Below, piece by piece: positions 54,834-64,000 of a stretch of DNA of 64,000 nucleotides (position 1 is its first letter; each line of letters starts with the position of its first letter). Source of the stretch: Ustilaginoidea virens (taxonomy: Eukaryota > Ascomycota > Sordariomycetes > Hypocreales > Clavicipitaceae); contig NC_057318.1 of assembly GCF_000687475.1 (NCBI RefSeq), positions 1,116,001 to 1,180,000 of the forward strand, read 5' to 3'. Below the pieces are notes generated by a model. That model worked only from the letters and a program-made list of their open reading frames with translations, did no database searches and had not been told where the DNA came from. The translations under genes and the position numbers were made by a program.

Positions 54834-56217
54834 TTCGAGGGATGATCCGCCACGCGTGAGGCCTCTACTGAAGCATTGGCAGTGGGGGGGTCTCGTTTGT
54901 GGGATGGTTTGTTCAACCGAGTCGCGGGGGATGGAGTTGAGTTGAGTTGTGCAAAGGAGCGTTTGATATGGGGTGGAGACCCGTTGCTCTTGCAAGCTGC
55001 CCGCCAACTTTGCAGCAAAAGTGGGGCCACGGGGTAGCTCGTAGCTGGACGAGGCAACGCCTTGTCGCGTTACAACAGAGATGAAGCCCATCTTTTCTAA
55101 CCGTAGCGGCATGAGTTTATATCGAGTAAAATCCGGTAAACTAGTTTATCTCTTGGCAGATTATAGGAATGAAAATTATTTTATAACGGTACTTGCAAGT
55201 TAAATAGCAGTTAAAAGCTTATTGTCAAGTAAATATAACAGTTGGATATTATTTACTTTAGCTTTACTACTTAAATTTTATAATTTTTACATTAATTTAT
55301 TTTAAAAATAATAGAAAATTTATTAAGAGTATAAAGTAAATAACAATACCATTTTTACCTTGAATTTAAATTTTACTCTTGTATTAAACAGTAATTAAGT
55401 TTTTAAGACTTACATGCATTTATAATAATTTGAACGTAAAAAATAGTCGGTTAAAAATAAAATTAACTGGCTAGGTGGCCCCGCTTAAAGACCACTAAAA
55501 TGTGGAAACCCGAACTAGACTAAAATCCTCAGTTGTTCGTCCTTATTGGCTACCTAATCCACCTAGTTTGAGACTAAAAGTCCTTTCTAGTACTTTTTGC
55601 CTAATATGCAAGGCAGCGTAAAAAGTACCTGGTGGCATAACAGCGCCCTTCTGGGGAACGGCTCTCGAGCGGTTCTCTTCCCGCACCGACTACAGAACCC
55701 AACCCACTATAGACGCAGCGCTAGCTCGGCGATTTAGCAGCGCCCTAGTTATCAGCCAACGTACTCTCCTCCTTGGTCGAGGTTCCTGACGATAGAGACA
55801 CCTGGCAGGGACATGCAGTGACATACATGTAAAATACCAGGCATCAAAATTGCAACCGCAGGCGCGCCGACGCCCTATTTCCGCAGCAAGTGTGGACGGG
55901 CCACGAGTCTGGTTTTTACTGAAGCTCGCAAGGGCCTGGCCTTGTGCTCCACAGCTGCGCGTTGACACTATCAACCCGCCCGTCGCGTTTCCATCTTGGA
56001 GTCCTCCTCTCCCTCTTCGTCCCTTGGCGATGCCCTGTTCTTCGCAAGTCCTCTTGTTCGTCAAAAGGCACCTCCCTCAAGCGGCCGCCGCGTCGAAAGC
56101 ACTCTTGGCGATAAAGTCGTACGCTATGACTTTGTCGCCGCCATCACGCCGCTGTCGTCTGAGCTAGGTGGAAAGAAAACCAACTGGATCGGGTCGGAAA
56201 TGCCCCTCGGCTGAACC
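54834..56217. other. Divergent intergenic region containing an AT-rich island
   Basis: Between pam17 (-) and the chromodomain gene (+). The left third is ordinary sequence. From about 55125 to 55460 the sequence is extremely A+T-rich with no long ORF, and normal composition returns by 55480. The remainder up to 56217 is ordinary promoter or leader sequence. Confidence 0.65.
55125..55460. repeat. AT-rich island (possible RIP-mutated relic)
   Basis: Composition changes sharply from the surrounding roughly half G+C. For example, positions 55261-55320 contain only six G or C in 60. TA and TTTA/TAAA words dominate and no ORF or terminal repeat is visible. It may be the relic of a transposon altered by repeat-induced point mutation, or a naturally AT-rich spacer. 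Confidence 0.6.
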
Positions 56218-57759
56218 ATGCCGACAATGGAGTCAATCGTGCTCTCGGACAGCTCGGACGACGGGCTGGACACTCGGAACCCCCCGGCGTCGGCGCGTAC
56301 GTCGACCCGCTTGGCAACGGCGGCAGCGGCGGCAGCAGCGGCAGCAGCGTCGGGATTCGTCGTGGAAATCAGGCCGCGGCCGCGATATGTTGCCGGATGC
56401 GGGCCTGCCCTGCAACCCTTGCGTCTTCTCCCTCCGGCAGTGTCGACGGCCTACATCATTGAACGCCTTCTGCTGCCCTCTCCCGGCCTGGCTGTCGACG
56501 GCAAGCCGTTGCCGGAGCGCATGACCTACTTGGTGGGCTGGAAGGACCTCCCCGCCGCCAGCTTGCTGGTTCCGGCGATGCAGATACTCGATTACGTGTC
56601 GCCGAGGACCCTGGAAGAATGGGAGTTCGCCTTCGAAGCAGAGCTGGAGGAAGAGCGGACAAGAATCGCCGATGCCGACGTGAACGGCGCGTCTGACCTG
56701 GGGTGGAAGAGCAATTTCACTGACCGGCCGCCCCCGACCAACGCAAGTAGCGAGTCATCGACGGCCGCTGTGGTCTTTGAGGAGCCCGGCGTCGTTGGCC
56801 GTCCCGGCGGCGAATCCCTGAGCTTATCCACGCCGCGAAAGAGAAGACTGGCGGAGTTCGAGGACCTCTCCGACGACGATTCGAGCGTCTCTGCTCAAAT
56901 CTCATCCCAGCTCCATGGCCACGACGGGCAGCAAGGGTATTTTGATGAATCCGACGCCCCGCCCGGCAGCATCATGGTTGACCGCCGACGTCTTCTCAAC
57001 ATTATGGAGGAAAGCAACGGGGCTTCAGCGGGCACCCTCTGCAGGGTCATCACGCCGGTGCCATATCCTTCCTACGTAACCGGACTTTTGGACAAGAGGG
57101 GCGCTTCATCATCCACCCTGCCCGTCCCGCTGGCTGCCAAACCAAGCATGGGCCACGGCCTCGACGTCTCGCTGGCCGCGTACCAGCAGCGCTCTATGCG
57201 GGGAGCGCCCTTTCCCAGCGCCGAGCCAGGCGTCGGCAACTACGCCAATCCGTCATCAAGCTCCGGGAACACAAGCGCCTCGGCGACCCCAGACCCCGGC
57301 TTGGCGCACCTGTCGGGCCAACAAGGCCAATACCCGCCCCCGGCGAAGGAGGTTGACGACAAACAACCAGACTGGGAGGTGGAAGGGCTGGAGAGCATGG
57401 CCTTGTACGATGTGGAAGGCCGCGGCATCGTGCGCTACTTTCTGGTTCGCTGGGCTGGCGAGTGGCCGCCGGACCAGAACCCGACCTGGGAGCCGGAAGA
57501 ACACATTCCTCCCGACCTGGTGCGCAGGTTTCTAAAGCTGACCAAGAAGCAAAGGTCCAGGCTGGCGTCCAAGCGGCGCTCAATGCAGCCGGCGGCGGTG
57601 AAGAAGGAAAGGACGGCGAGGAGACGGTATACTTCCGTGAGCGATGCCTTCAAAGGCGACTGGAAAGAAGAGACGGCCGAAACCGACGGCGCAAGGGAAC
57701 GCGGTGCATTCGAGCATAGTCACGAGCTGGACGACGAGGTTTTTGTCGTGGGGCACTGA
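56218..57759 (+). CDS. Chromodomain protein, apparently with two chromo-like modules
   Basis: Single exon of 513 residues, ATG at 56218 (MPTMESIVLSDSSDDG). The C-terminal chromodomain is at about 377-433 (DWEVEGLESMALYDVEGRGIVRYFLVRWAGEWPPDQNPTWEPEEHIPPDLVRRF). It has the expected aromatic positions (YFLVRW, WEPEEH), an aromatic cage candidate for methyl-lysine. An N-terminal segment (about 77-130: AYIIERLLLPSPGLAV, MTYLVGWKDLPAASLLVPAMQIL, EWEFAFEAELEEE) resembles a divergent chromo or chromo-shadow fold. The two are joined by a Ser/Pro/Gly-rich linker with a nuclear-localisation-like TPRKRRL. Basic sequence follows the C-terminal domain (RSRLASKRRSMQPAAVKKERTARRR). A nuclear, chromatin-bound role is likely. 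It is not one of the well-known HP1, Chp1 or Clr4 architectures that I can name. Confidence 0.83.
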   Translation: MPTMESIVLSDSSDDGLDTRNPPASARTSTRLATAAAAAAAAAASGFVVEIRPRPRYVAGCGPALQPLRLLPPAVSTAYIIERLLLPSPGLAVDGKPLPERMTYLVGWKDLPAASLLVPAMQILDYVSPRTLEEWEFAFEAELEEERTRIADADVNGASDLGWKSNFTDRPPPTNASSESSTAAVVFEEPGVVGRPGGESLSLSTPRKRRLAEFEDLSDDDSSVSAQISSQLHGHDGQQGYFDESDAPPGSIMVDRRRLLNIMEESNGASAGTLCRVITPVPYPSYVTGLLDKRGASSSTLPVPLAAKPSMGHGLDVSLAAYQQRSMRGAPFPSAEPGVGNYANPSSSSGNTSASATPDPGLAHLSGQQGQYPPPAKEVDDKQPDWEVEGLESMALYDVEGRGIVRYFLVRWAGEWPPDQNPTWEPEEHIPPDLVRRFLKLTKKQRSRLASKRRSMQPAAVKKERTARRRYTSVSDAFKGDWKEETAETDGARERGAFEHSHELDDEVFVVGH

Positions 57760-58499
57760 CAGGTGGTAAAGAATCCTGGCCAACACGACGACGACGACGA
57801 CGACGACGACGACAAGGATGACAACAACAACAACCACAAAGTCTTAAAGGGGGATGTTTTCGCCGGGGCTCGCTGCTAGATGATATTGATGCCCTTGGAG
57901 GGACTGGGCATTGCGACTTGTCAGGCGGCTTCGGTTTCGTCTTGATGGAAAACTAGAAGGCGCATCGAGGAATTGACGTGTTTCGGGCCGAGCATATGGT
58001 TTGTTGGGGGGGGGGGGGGGGGGGCGGCGGTATCCTGCTGCGGCGGGGCGCTTGCAGCAAAGGAAGTTTGGCGTTACATGGTCAGGTCTTTGGAAGGGAG
58101 TATCGAGGACAATGGGCGTATACCGCCCCGAGTATTCTTTTTTATTTATTTATTTATTTATTTTTTTTTCGTTTTCATTATTAATGTTGACCTGACGCGT
58201 GGCTTTGCGCTCTAGCTAAGATTCATTCATACCTTGATGCATGCTTGCTTGTTGTTGCTGCATCCAAGCATTCTAATCACGAGGCTCACCTTTGTAGGAG
58301 AATGACCCGAACCTATCTCCTCGGAAACGTTGCTACGTTCGCTCATCATGGACAGAGTTGGCTGGAAGCTCTTCGCGCCGTTGGGACCCTTTTGTCAACG
58401 GACTTGGACGAGGCAATTCCCTTGGGATCCGAAACAAAAGGCGGCAGACACACTGCACTCCAAGAAGCCTGCCATGACTCCATGCATGGCGCTCCATCT
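57760..58499. other. Spacer between convergent genes with several simple repeats
   Basis: Contains (gac)n at about 57786-57814, a poly-G tract (58006-58024) and a (ttta)n run (58138-58166). These are common in the 3' flanks seen in this window. No ORF supported. Confidence 0.65.
58006..58024. repeat. Poly-G tract (19 nt)
   Basis: Uninterrupted G run in the 3' flank of the chromodomain gene. Confidence 0.9.
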
Positions 58500-59891
58500 T
58501 CACGGTTCAGTGGAAGGCCGCGTCGCACACCACTCTTTCACCAACCCAGGGACTGGAGTCGACTTGATCTGCTGGCAACGCCATTCGCAACCGTCACAAA
58601 GAGGCACTGTCCCTGCTTTCAGACCTTGCGCGGAAGCAACTTCTCTTCGGTGTTTCGCCATCGACCCGTATTGCTCCCACCTGCGCAGATTGATTAGGCC
58701 GCAGCTGTGGAAGTACGTGTCCCAATTCTTTTCCCAGTCGGGGTGATGGAGTGTGTTCGCCATGAGAAGCTTGATGCTGTCTTTGCTGCTGATACTCCAA
58801 CTATATTTATGCCGAGTTAGCGATATTGTGCTCCCAACTATCTTATACGTGGTGGACTGAAAATGCTCTCTTTCTTGAAGAAAGTCGCAGACTTCATCCG
58901 CGTCGATATTGAAGTGCTCGGCTAGAATGTCGTCCTTTGTCTGCTTCAATCGAGAAGTCGGTGGCGTCGGCTCTCTGTTGGAAAAGCATCCCGGCCGGTA
59001 GAGGTTGTATGGTGCTTTGTTCCAGGCTTGATGGAGAAACTGCGAGTCAATGTAGCCGATGACTCCGTCGGTGGTGCGGTATACGTCCTCCATGTTTCCC
59101 TGGGAAGAGTCGGGGCGATAGTGCACGTTATTTTTTCCCGCGCCGTAGCCGATGTGGACGTGGTCGAGGCGAACGATTCTGGCTGCTCTGGCTGCGTCAA
59201 AGAGGGATGAAAACTCCAACGTCAAGTTATTTTCTTGGTCTAAAAGAGTGGAGGTGACGCTGCCGTGTCCGACAGCGCAGATGAGGAACCAAACAGCGTC
59301 AAGCGGGAAATTGGGCAAGCAGAGTGAGCGAGTGACGCCGTTTTCAAGCAAATGACGGCTAAGCTGGCTGTGAAACCATGAGGGAGTGGGCACAAGGTAA
59401 GCTGTCGGCGAATGGCCGACATTATCGCGGGCTGTGTAGATTAGTGGACGCTTGTGAACGCAGTCGGCGTATTCAGCGGCTGCCTCGGGATATACAAATT
59501 CAACGAGCGCAGCCTTTGCAGATTTACGCTTGACCGATGGGCAGCGGGTGACTAGAACTGAAACGATACCTCCATAACCACGTATTCCCTTCAGAACCTG
59601 AGCGGGAGTGGCATCAAGCGACAGATTGTCGAGTATGACCCGGCGGCTTTGCGGTCCAAGACAAGCACCTTGATCCGATATGGGAACACATATCTCTGGG
59701 TGGTCCATTCGCGCCATGTCTCGGTGGTACGTGAGAAAATCGGAACGGCCTCTTGGGAGATGGTCATGTTTGTCATCGTCTAGTCCTTGTTGGTCGCCTG
59801 GGGGGGCAATGTCCCGCACACCATCGTCGGATGAAGATGAACAATAGGCACCCAGGTCACCGGTTGTTTGATGATTATCTTCTTTATCCAT
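58500..59891 (-). CDS. Hypothetical protein with RRM-like fold segment
   Basis: Single exon, 463 residues from ATG 59891 (MDKEDNHQTTGDLGAYC). After an acidic, probably disordered N-terminus, residues ~85-150 (RRVILDNLSLDATPAQVLKGIRGYGGIVSVLVTRCP, then KAALVEFVYPEAAAEYADCV) follow the beta-alpha-beta-beta-alpha plan of an RNA-recognition motif. An RNP1-like ALVEF is in place of the aromatic-rich consensus. A second similar pattern may occur at about 185-245 (TRSLCLPNFPLDAVWFLICAVGHGSV, then LEFSSLFDAARAARIV). The C-terminal half (AEHFNIDADEVCDFLQ, WSISSKDSIKLLMANTLHHPDW) shows no domain I know. Probably RNA-binding; the family is otherwise unrecognised. No intron. Confidence 0.7.
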   Translation of the reverse strand: MDKEDNHQTTGDLGAYCSSSSDDGVRDIAPPGDQQGLDDDKHDHLPRGRSDFLTYHRDMARMDHPEICVPISDQGACLGPQSRRVILDNLSLDATPAQVLKGIRGYGGIVSVLVTRCPSVKRKSAKAALVEFVYPEAAAEYADCVHKRPLIYTARDNVGHSPTAYLVPTPSWFHSQLSRHLLENGVTRSLCLPNFPLDAVWFLICAVGHGSVTSTLLDQENNLTLEFSSLFDAARAARIVRLDHVHIGYGAGKNNVHYRPDSSQGNMEDVYRTTDGVIGYIDSQFLHQAWNKAPYNLYRPGCFSNREPTPPTSRLKQTKDDILAEHFNIDADEVCDFLQEREHFQSTTYKIVGSTISLTRHKYSWSISSKDSIKLLMANTLHHPDWEKNWDTYFHSCGLINLRRWEQYGSMAKHRREVASAQGLKAGTVPLCDGCEWRCQQIKSTPVPGLVKEWCATRPSTEP

Positions 59892-61300
59892 GTTGTGCTC
59901 CAAAGCGAATGAGGTTTCTCAGAGGAAAGAAAAGATTATCAATGGGTTTTTACAGAAGCAAAGAGATGAGTTATTCTTCGAAAGAGATAGGAATGCCGTA
60001 GAATGTGCGGAAGAGGAAGAAGAGGAAGAAGAGCAAGGGAAAGGCAAAAGGATCATGATCAAGCTGCGGGCTGCTATGTAGTATAAGTGGGAAGAAAAGG
60101 CAGCGTTGCCATGCTAGCACTAGGTAGGCTTTTAAGAGTGAGAATATGAAACATAAGTAAAGCCTGATGAATATCTTTCTAGGTAGGTAGGTAGTCGGAT
60201 TTAATTCAGATTCGACTTACTAAGCGAGGGTGAGAGAGAGGTGAGGTTAGAGAGAGGTGGTGTTGGCGTGAAAGGCAACAGGAGCGGCCGTATGCAGAAA
60301 GCCAAGGCCAGCCAGACGACGCATCAATTGTATCGAAGCCCATATTGCATGTACTGACTAATAAGTGTAGCCGTCAAGGCTTAGGAGGACTGGTACATAG
60401 TAGTACATACCGGTGCGACCTGCATGTAGGCACCTGTACTGTAAGAACTCGAATCGCTGGAAAATCCCTCCCAGGTCGAGGCCGCTGAGTTTACAGGGGA
60501 CCTCAGCTGCTGGACGTCTCCAGGGTAGGCCCGGTCACCTTCTAGGCGGCCCTCCATGTGCTCTCTCCTTGCGGCGCATCCGAGTCTGTATGTACGTGCG
60601 GTGCTGTGACAAACTTGCCGTCTGATTCCCTCCTTCCCCCGGTTTTGCGCTGTGTTGGTGCCAGAAACACGTGGTCGGCTTACACACGAAATCACACATC
60701 GCGGATGGTTCGGTGCAGAAGCTGACAGGTTGGACCAGACACTTCTGAAGGTACATCCGCCCAGGTACGCAGGTAGGTATGCCAACCGACTGCATTGTAC
60801 AGTACCAGACAGGCAGCACTCTGAAGGAGCCGCGCCAACAACATGTCCCGTCAGCCCGTCGGTTCCTGTCAGCCATTTTACGGACGACTGGCGGCTTTGT
60901 GCGGGCCGTTTCTTCTGTTTGGCCTTTTCAAATCTATTCGGATCCGAAGCATGGGCATGGGAACATGGAAGCCGTGTGGTGATTGGTCTCCCGAGCCTGC
61001 TTACCAGGTACTCCGTAGTTGTGCAGGAACGAGCTCCGTCTTTCTTTCCCTTGCTTGCGGTCCCGACCTTTCCCACCCCCTCCTTCCTCAGAGAATATGG
61101 CCGACGTCCGGCTCGGGCCCTATAAATAGCTGGTGTGTATAACGAGTCTCTGGCAGCTGGGCCTGGTGCATTAAATTAGAGGTAGGCAGGTACTTGGATT
61201 ACAGTCCCGAGGTCGGCAACGCCCCCGAACAGAGTCAGCAAAGCTCATCAACACCACGAGCCACCAGCCACCAGCCACCAGCCACCAGCCACCAGCCACC
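59892..61300. other. Divergent intergenic region
   Basis: Between the RRM-like gene (-) and the HPP-family gene (+). It carries a purine-rich gaagag run (60010-60034), a taggtaggtaggtag run (60180-60194) and TACTCCGTA at 61009-61017. A CCACCAG repeat sits at its right end. ORFs are overlapping and unsupported. Confidence 0.55.
61256..61300 (+). repeat. Tandem 7-nt repeat (ccaccag) immediately before the HPP-gene ATG
   Basis: Six near-perfect copies of ccaccag/gccacca run directly into the start codon, which thereby gets a strong ccaccATGa context. It lies in the 5' leader and is stop-free in all frames by composition. Confidence 0.85.
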
Positions 61301-62455
61301 ATGAGCCGTCCACGCAGTTGGAACTTCAACATCGATCACTACCTGAATCCCTTTGTGCCGTCGCCGCCGTGGAAATACTTGCCCTACCCTCTGACATGGT
61401 TCCTCGGATACCGCAAAACGAAGCCGCAGGAGACGGGCAATTTGGTGGCAGTCTTTTGGGCTTTCATCGGCGTCTTCGCGTCCCTTGTTCTCATTCAGGC
61501 AGTGTCCACGCGAGTTCCCTCCTTTGAGTCTCATGGCGCGCCCATCATTGTGGGCAGTTTCGTATGCTTTCTCCCTTCTTTTTTTTTTTTACTTTTTTTT
61601 CTTTCTCTTCTTTGCCTTTTTTTTCTTCTTCTCGTCAGCCTCGAGCCCTCGAGTTTCGAGACAGAAACGTCGGTTCGGAAACACACGAGACGAGGATGAA
61701 GAGAAATCCGGTGCAACAACAATGGGCGGGCATTTATCACTGACACGCCCATCGCAACCCAGGGTGCTGCTGCAGTTTTGGAGTTTTACACGATCGAGGC
61801 ACCACTCGCCCAGCCTCGGAATGCCATCGTTGGCCAGCTCATCGCCACCGTCATCGGCATCGCTGTCGCCAAGCTTTTCCAGCTGAACCATGAGTTCGAA
61901 CGCGTCCGATGGGTTGCCGGTGCGCTTGCTTGCGCATTGGCAACGGCCCTCATGGCCCTCACCAAGACAGTTCACCCGCCTGCCGGCGCCACGGCTCTGC
62001 TGGCCGTCGTAGACACCACCTTGGTCCGAATTGGGTGGTTCCTCCTCCCAGTCGTCATGTTGGGATGCGCGCTTATGCTTGGGGTGGCATTACTGGTCAA
62101 CAACATCCAACGACGATTCCCCATCTACTGGTGGACCCCCGATAACCTCGGCAGAACCGAACCCATCTTGCAGAGGCCGACCTCTGATGAAGTGAAGGAA
62201 CACGCAGTGGACCAAGACGACGCCATGGAAAGCTCTCTCCCACCAGCCGGATCCTCAGCCATCGTGGGCACGGCTGGCCATACGGATTCCCACCCCGAAT
62301 TGCAGGCTCGAGATTCCGGCCCGAGGTTCAACAGTGGCCTCCAACACCCCCAAGAGGTCGTCGTAATCAAGCGAGGAGTCGTTCTTGTTCCGGGACACAT
62401 GTACCTGACACAAGAAGAAGCCCAGCTTCTAGAAACTATGAGTCTGCGACTGTAA
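61301..62455 (+). CDS. HPP-family integral membrane protein
   Basis: The exons are 61301-61561 and 61763-62455 (317 residues). The 201-nt intron has long T-tracts, and the join restores IVGSFGAAAVLEFY. HPP proteins have four to five transmembrane helices and a conserved HPP motif, seen here as KTVHPPAGATALLA. Helices are visible at VAVFWAFIGVFASLVLIQAV, PIIVGSFGAAAVLEFY, VGQLIATVIGIAVAKLF, WVAGALACALATALMAL and IGWFLLPVVMLGCALMLGVALLV. Plant and cyanobacterial members have been linked to nitrite transport, but the fungal role is not established. The C-terminal ~110 residues are cytosolic and hydrophilic, ending in a conserved-looking block (GVVLVPGHMYLTQEEAQLLETM). The start has a strong Kozak context. 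Confidence 0.9.
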
Positions 62456-62482
62456 ACTGCGTCTTGCTGTGGCTCATTTTCT

Positions 62483-62518
<36 letters not shown>

Positions 62519-63340
62519 AAGAAACATTTCTAGCAGACGTGGCAGACCGGCAAGATTCCGACTACCACCACCACCTGCGGCTATGTAAAGGGCCCTGGAT
62601 TCGGACTGTATCGGCAAAAATCCCCGGCCATGATGGCCAAAGCCGGCCGCGGAAATTCAGCGATTAGAGAGGCACACGGGGTTACTCTGGTTTAGCGAAC
62701 CAAGGATTCTGGTACAGCATCGTCCAGAAATGACGGGTGCGACGCGACGTTTCGGGGACGAGACAAACCAACCACTGGCACGCAAGCACCATCTCGAGGC
62801 ATTGGCGTACCATGTTGAAGACTCCCCAGCCCTCTTGCATTATTATGTGCATTGTGCACGACAGCGCGCCTTGAACCGCGCGGCCGGCCAATAGCGGGCG
62901 CGGTGGTAAGCGTGCAATTACCCAAGAGGGCAAACTCTGTGGGTTTCGCAGCGCGCCAAAACCATCCAGGGAATGGAGCGGGGGATTTTCCACCACGTAG
63001 TTGTCGTCTTATGTCAATACATAGTATGTACCAGCCAAGGGGGACATCGCCAGACAGACCTGGTGCGAACACGAACCCGTCCATGGACACATGGATGATC
63101 AGCTACGCTAGTCTTTTATTTATTTTCCGTCTCGAATATTGATAAAAATTCCATGATTCATTTCGTATTTATTTCAAAGGGGCAAATGCAACTCGGCCAT
63201 TCCAAGATGGAACAGCTGACATAAATATGCGGACGTGGGTCGGGTTGAATGCACGTGACGACGATTCCCCGTCGTCCGACTCATTTTCTTCACCCTGTTG
63301 AGATCCATCCCCCCCGCTTCCTTTCCTTGGCAGGGCAGGT
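62456..63340. other. Spacer between convergent genes, with a 33-nt T-tract
   Basis: The T-tract (62485-62517) lies 30 nt beyond the HPP-gene stop codon. The rest is ordinary sequence with short unsupported ORFs. Confidence 0.6.
62485..62517 (+). repeat. Poly-T tract (33 nt)
   Basis: The longest homopolymer in the window, directly downstream of the HPP gene on its sense strand. Length may be imprecise. Confidence 0.9.
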
Positions 63341-64000
63341 TCAGAGCCGTCCCGCCAGGTATTTCCCCCACGCATAGTAGCCACCGTAGCTCAGCACCCC
63401 TAGGGTAAACGCTTTGCTGACATATGTAAAGAGTTGCCCATTAGCCCTGCTGAGCGCTGTCGAATTCCGCGTGTCCATGTTCTCCACGAAGGATGCGCGG
63501 TCGTTGACGTGGGGAAACGGCGCCTCGACCATCTCGCCCGTTTTGCCGTCCTTGATCATGGGAACAGGCACGCCGAGATACTCGCAGAGCGGGCGGAAGC
63601 CGTCCTTGACGGAGAATTCGAGGCGCCGGTGGGCAGGAATGGCATCTCGAACGTCTTGGTATCGCTTGTGGAACCACTCAATGGCCTTTTCCTTTTCTTT
63701 GCCATGGTCGTACGGCATGGCGTACTTTCTCATGGCCGTCAGCAATCGGATAAATGCGCGGTGATTATCATCGAGCACGGCACAGTATATGCTTAGCAAG
63801 TTGCCTAGCAGCGAGTCGGGTTGCATGGCTTTGTAGACGGTTTCGCAGACACTGTCGTACCACTTCTCCGGATCACGGTTGAGAACGACAATCTTGGCCT
63901 CGGGATACGCCTCGGCCAGCTCCAGGGTGAACAGGGCACTCGGCAAATCGACGCAGGCTTGCGATTCCCCAAGCAGCCTGTCCCAATCCTCTCGGGTCCA
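63341..64000 (-). CDS. Sulfotransferase-like P-loop protein (Sulfotransfer_4 type), 5' truncated by the window edge
   Basis: The frame is open from the last base of the window to the stop at 63341-63343, giving the C-terminal 219 residues; the start and the N-terminal P-loop lie outside. Family-like blocks are visible: DWDRLLGESQACVDLPSALFTLELAEAYPEAKIVVLNRDPEKWYDSVCETV, where VVLNRDPEKWYDS corresponds to the 3'-phosphate-binding strand and loop of sulfotransferase folds. Later come RYQDVRDAIPAHRRLEFSVKDGFRPLCEYLGVPVP and PFPHVND. A C-terminal hydrophobic helix (ALTLGVLSYGG-like, FTYVSKAFTLGVLSYGGYYAW) predicts a membrane anchor. Many fungal proteins of this type have no proven substrate, so PAPS-dependent sulfonation is only inferred. 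No intron is visible in the part present. Confidence 0.85.
   Translation of the reverse strand, partial: WTREDWDRLLGESQACVDLPSALFTLELAEAYPEAKIVVLNRDPEKWYDSVCETVYKAMQPDSLLGNLLSIYCAVLDDNHRAFIRLLTAMRKYAMPYDHGKEKEKAIEWFHKRYQDVRDAIPAHRRLEFSVKDGFRPLCEYLGVPVPMIKDGKTGEMVEAPFPHVNDRASFVENMDTRNSTALSRANGQLFTYVSKAFTLGVLSYGGYYAWGKYLAGRL

Noticed and set aside
55125..55460. AT-rich island considered as a mitochondrial DNA insertion (NUMT)
   Set aside because: No recognisable mitochondrial gene, tRNA or rRNA segment; an AT-rich relic explains it as well.
1..64000. Search by eye for tRNA, rRNA, CRISPR arrays and intact transposons
   Set aside because: No cloverleaf with A/B boxes, no spaced direct-repeat array, and no reverse transcriptase, transposase or integrase ORF was seen. 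Short or divergent examples could be missed without computation.

Overview
The window looks like a gene-dense chromosome segment of a filamentous ascomycete (Pezizomycotina), most likely a sordariomycete of the order Hypocreales. The evidence is as follows. Genes carry short introns (about 60-130 nt) with GTANGT-type donors and CTNA-like branch sites. The genes are ordinary fungal families: Sec1, glycogen debranching enzyme, Uba4, Pam17, Slx9, a Csc1-type channel, a CAR-like GPCR and a CFEM-like membrane protein. Intergenic spaces contain long homopolymer tracts and short palindromic motifs. The order-level placement is inference from family resemblance, not from a search.

Layout. 1-7 kb: the 3' end of a proline-rich protein resembling the eIF4E-transporter family, the exocytosis SM protein Sec1 (five exons) and a D-lactate dehydrogenase-like 2-hydroxyacid dehydrogenase. 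7-14 kb: a small coiled-coil protein, a flavin monooxygenase fused to a C-terminal DUF6314-like domain, a divergently transcribed NAD(P)-binding reductase and a seven-helix receptor. 15-24 kb: a C2-domain protein, a hotdog thioesterase, an unknown basic protein and a G-patch protein. 24-33 kb: a Csc1/OSCA-type calcium-permeable channel, a 3.9 kb gene-poor stretch and a CFEM-like single-pass membrane protein. 33-47 kb: glycogen debranching enzyme, NAD-glycerol-3-phosphate dehydrogenase with an apparent mitochondrial presequence, a gamma-glutamylcyclotransferase-like protein and a large disordered protein with a helical tail. 48-64 kb: a NEDP1/SENP8-type protease, Slx9, Uba4, Pam17, an AT-rich island, a protein with two chromo-like modules, an RRM-like protein, an HPP-family membrane protein and the 3' part of a sulfotransferase-like protein that runs off the right edge.

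Most genes are housekeeping genes in mixed orientation, and I see no convincing biosynthetic cluster, intact transposon, CRISPR array, rRNA or tRNA. The most interesting signals are gene-structure oddities: AAG splice acceptors sitting beside frame-breaking YAG acceptors, and first coding exons of 3-4 nt. Others are a 10% G+C island between pam17 and the chromodomain gene, a predicted mitochondrial form of Gpd, long G, C, A and T runs clustered near gene 3' ends, and a recurrent TACTCCGTA / TACGGAGTA motif in spacers. Exon boundaries were derived by hand from reading frame, splice consensus and expected family sequence. They have not been checked against transcripts.
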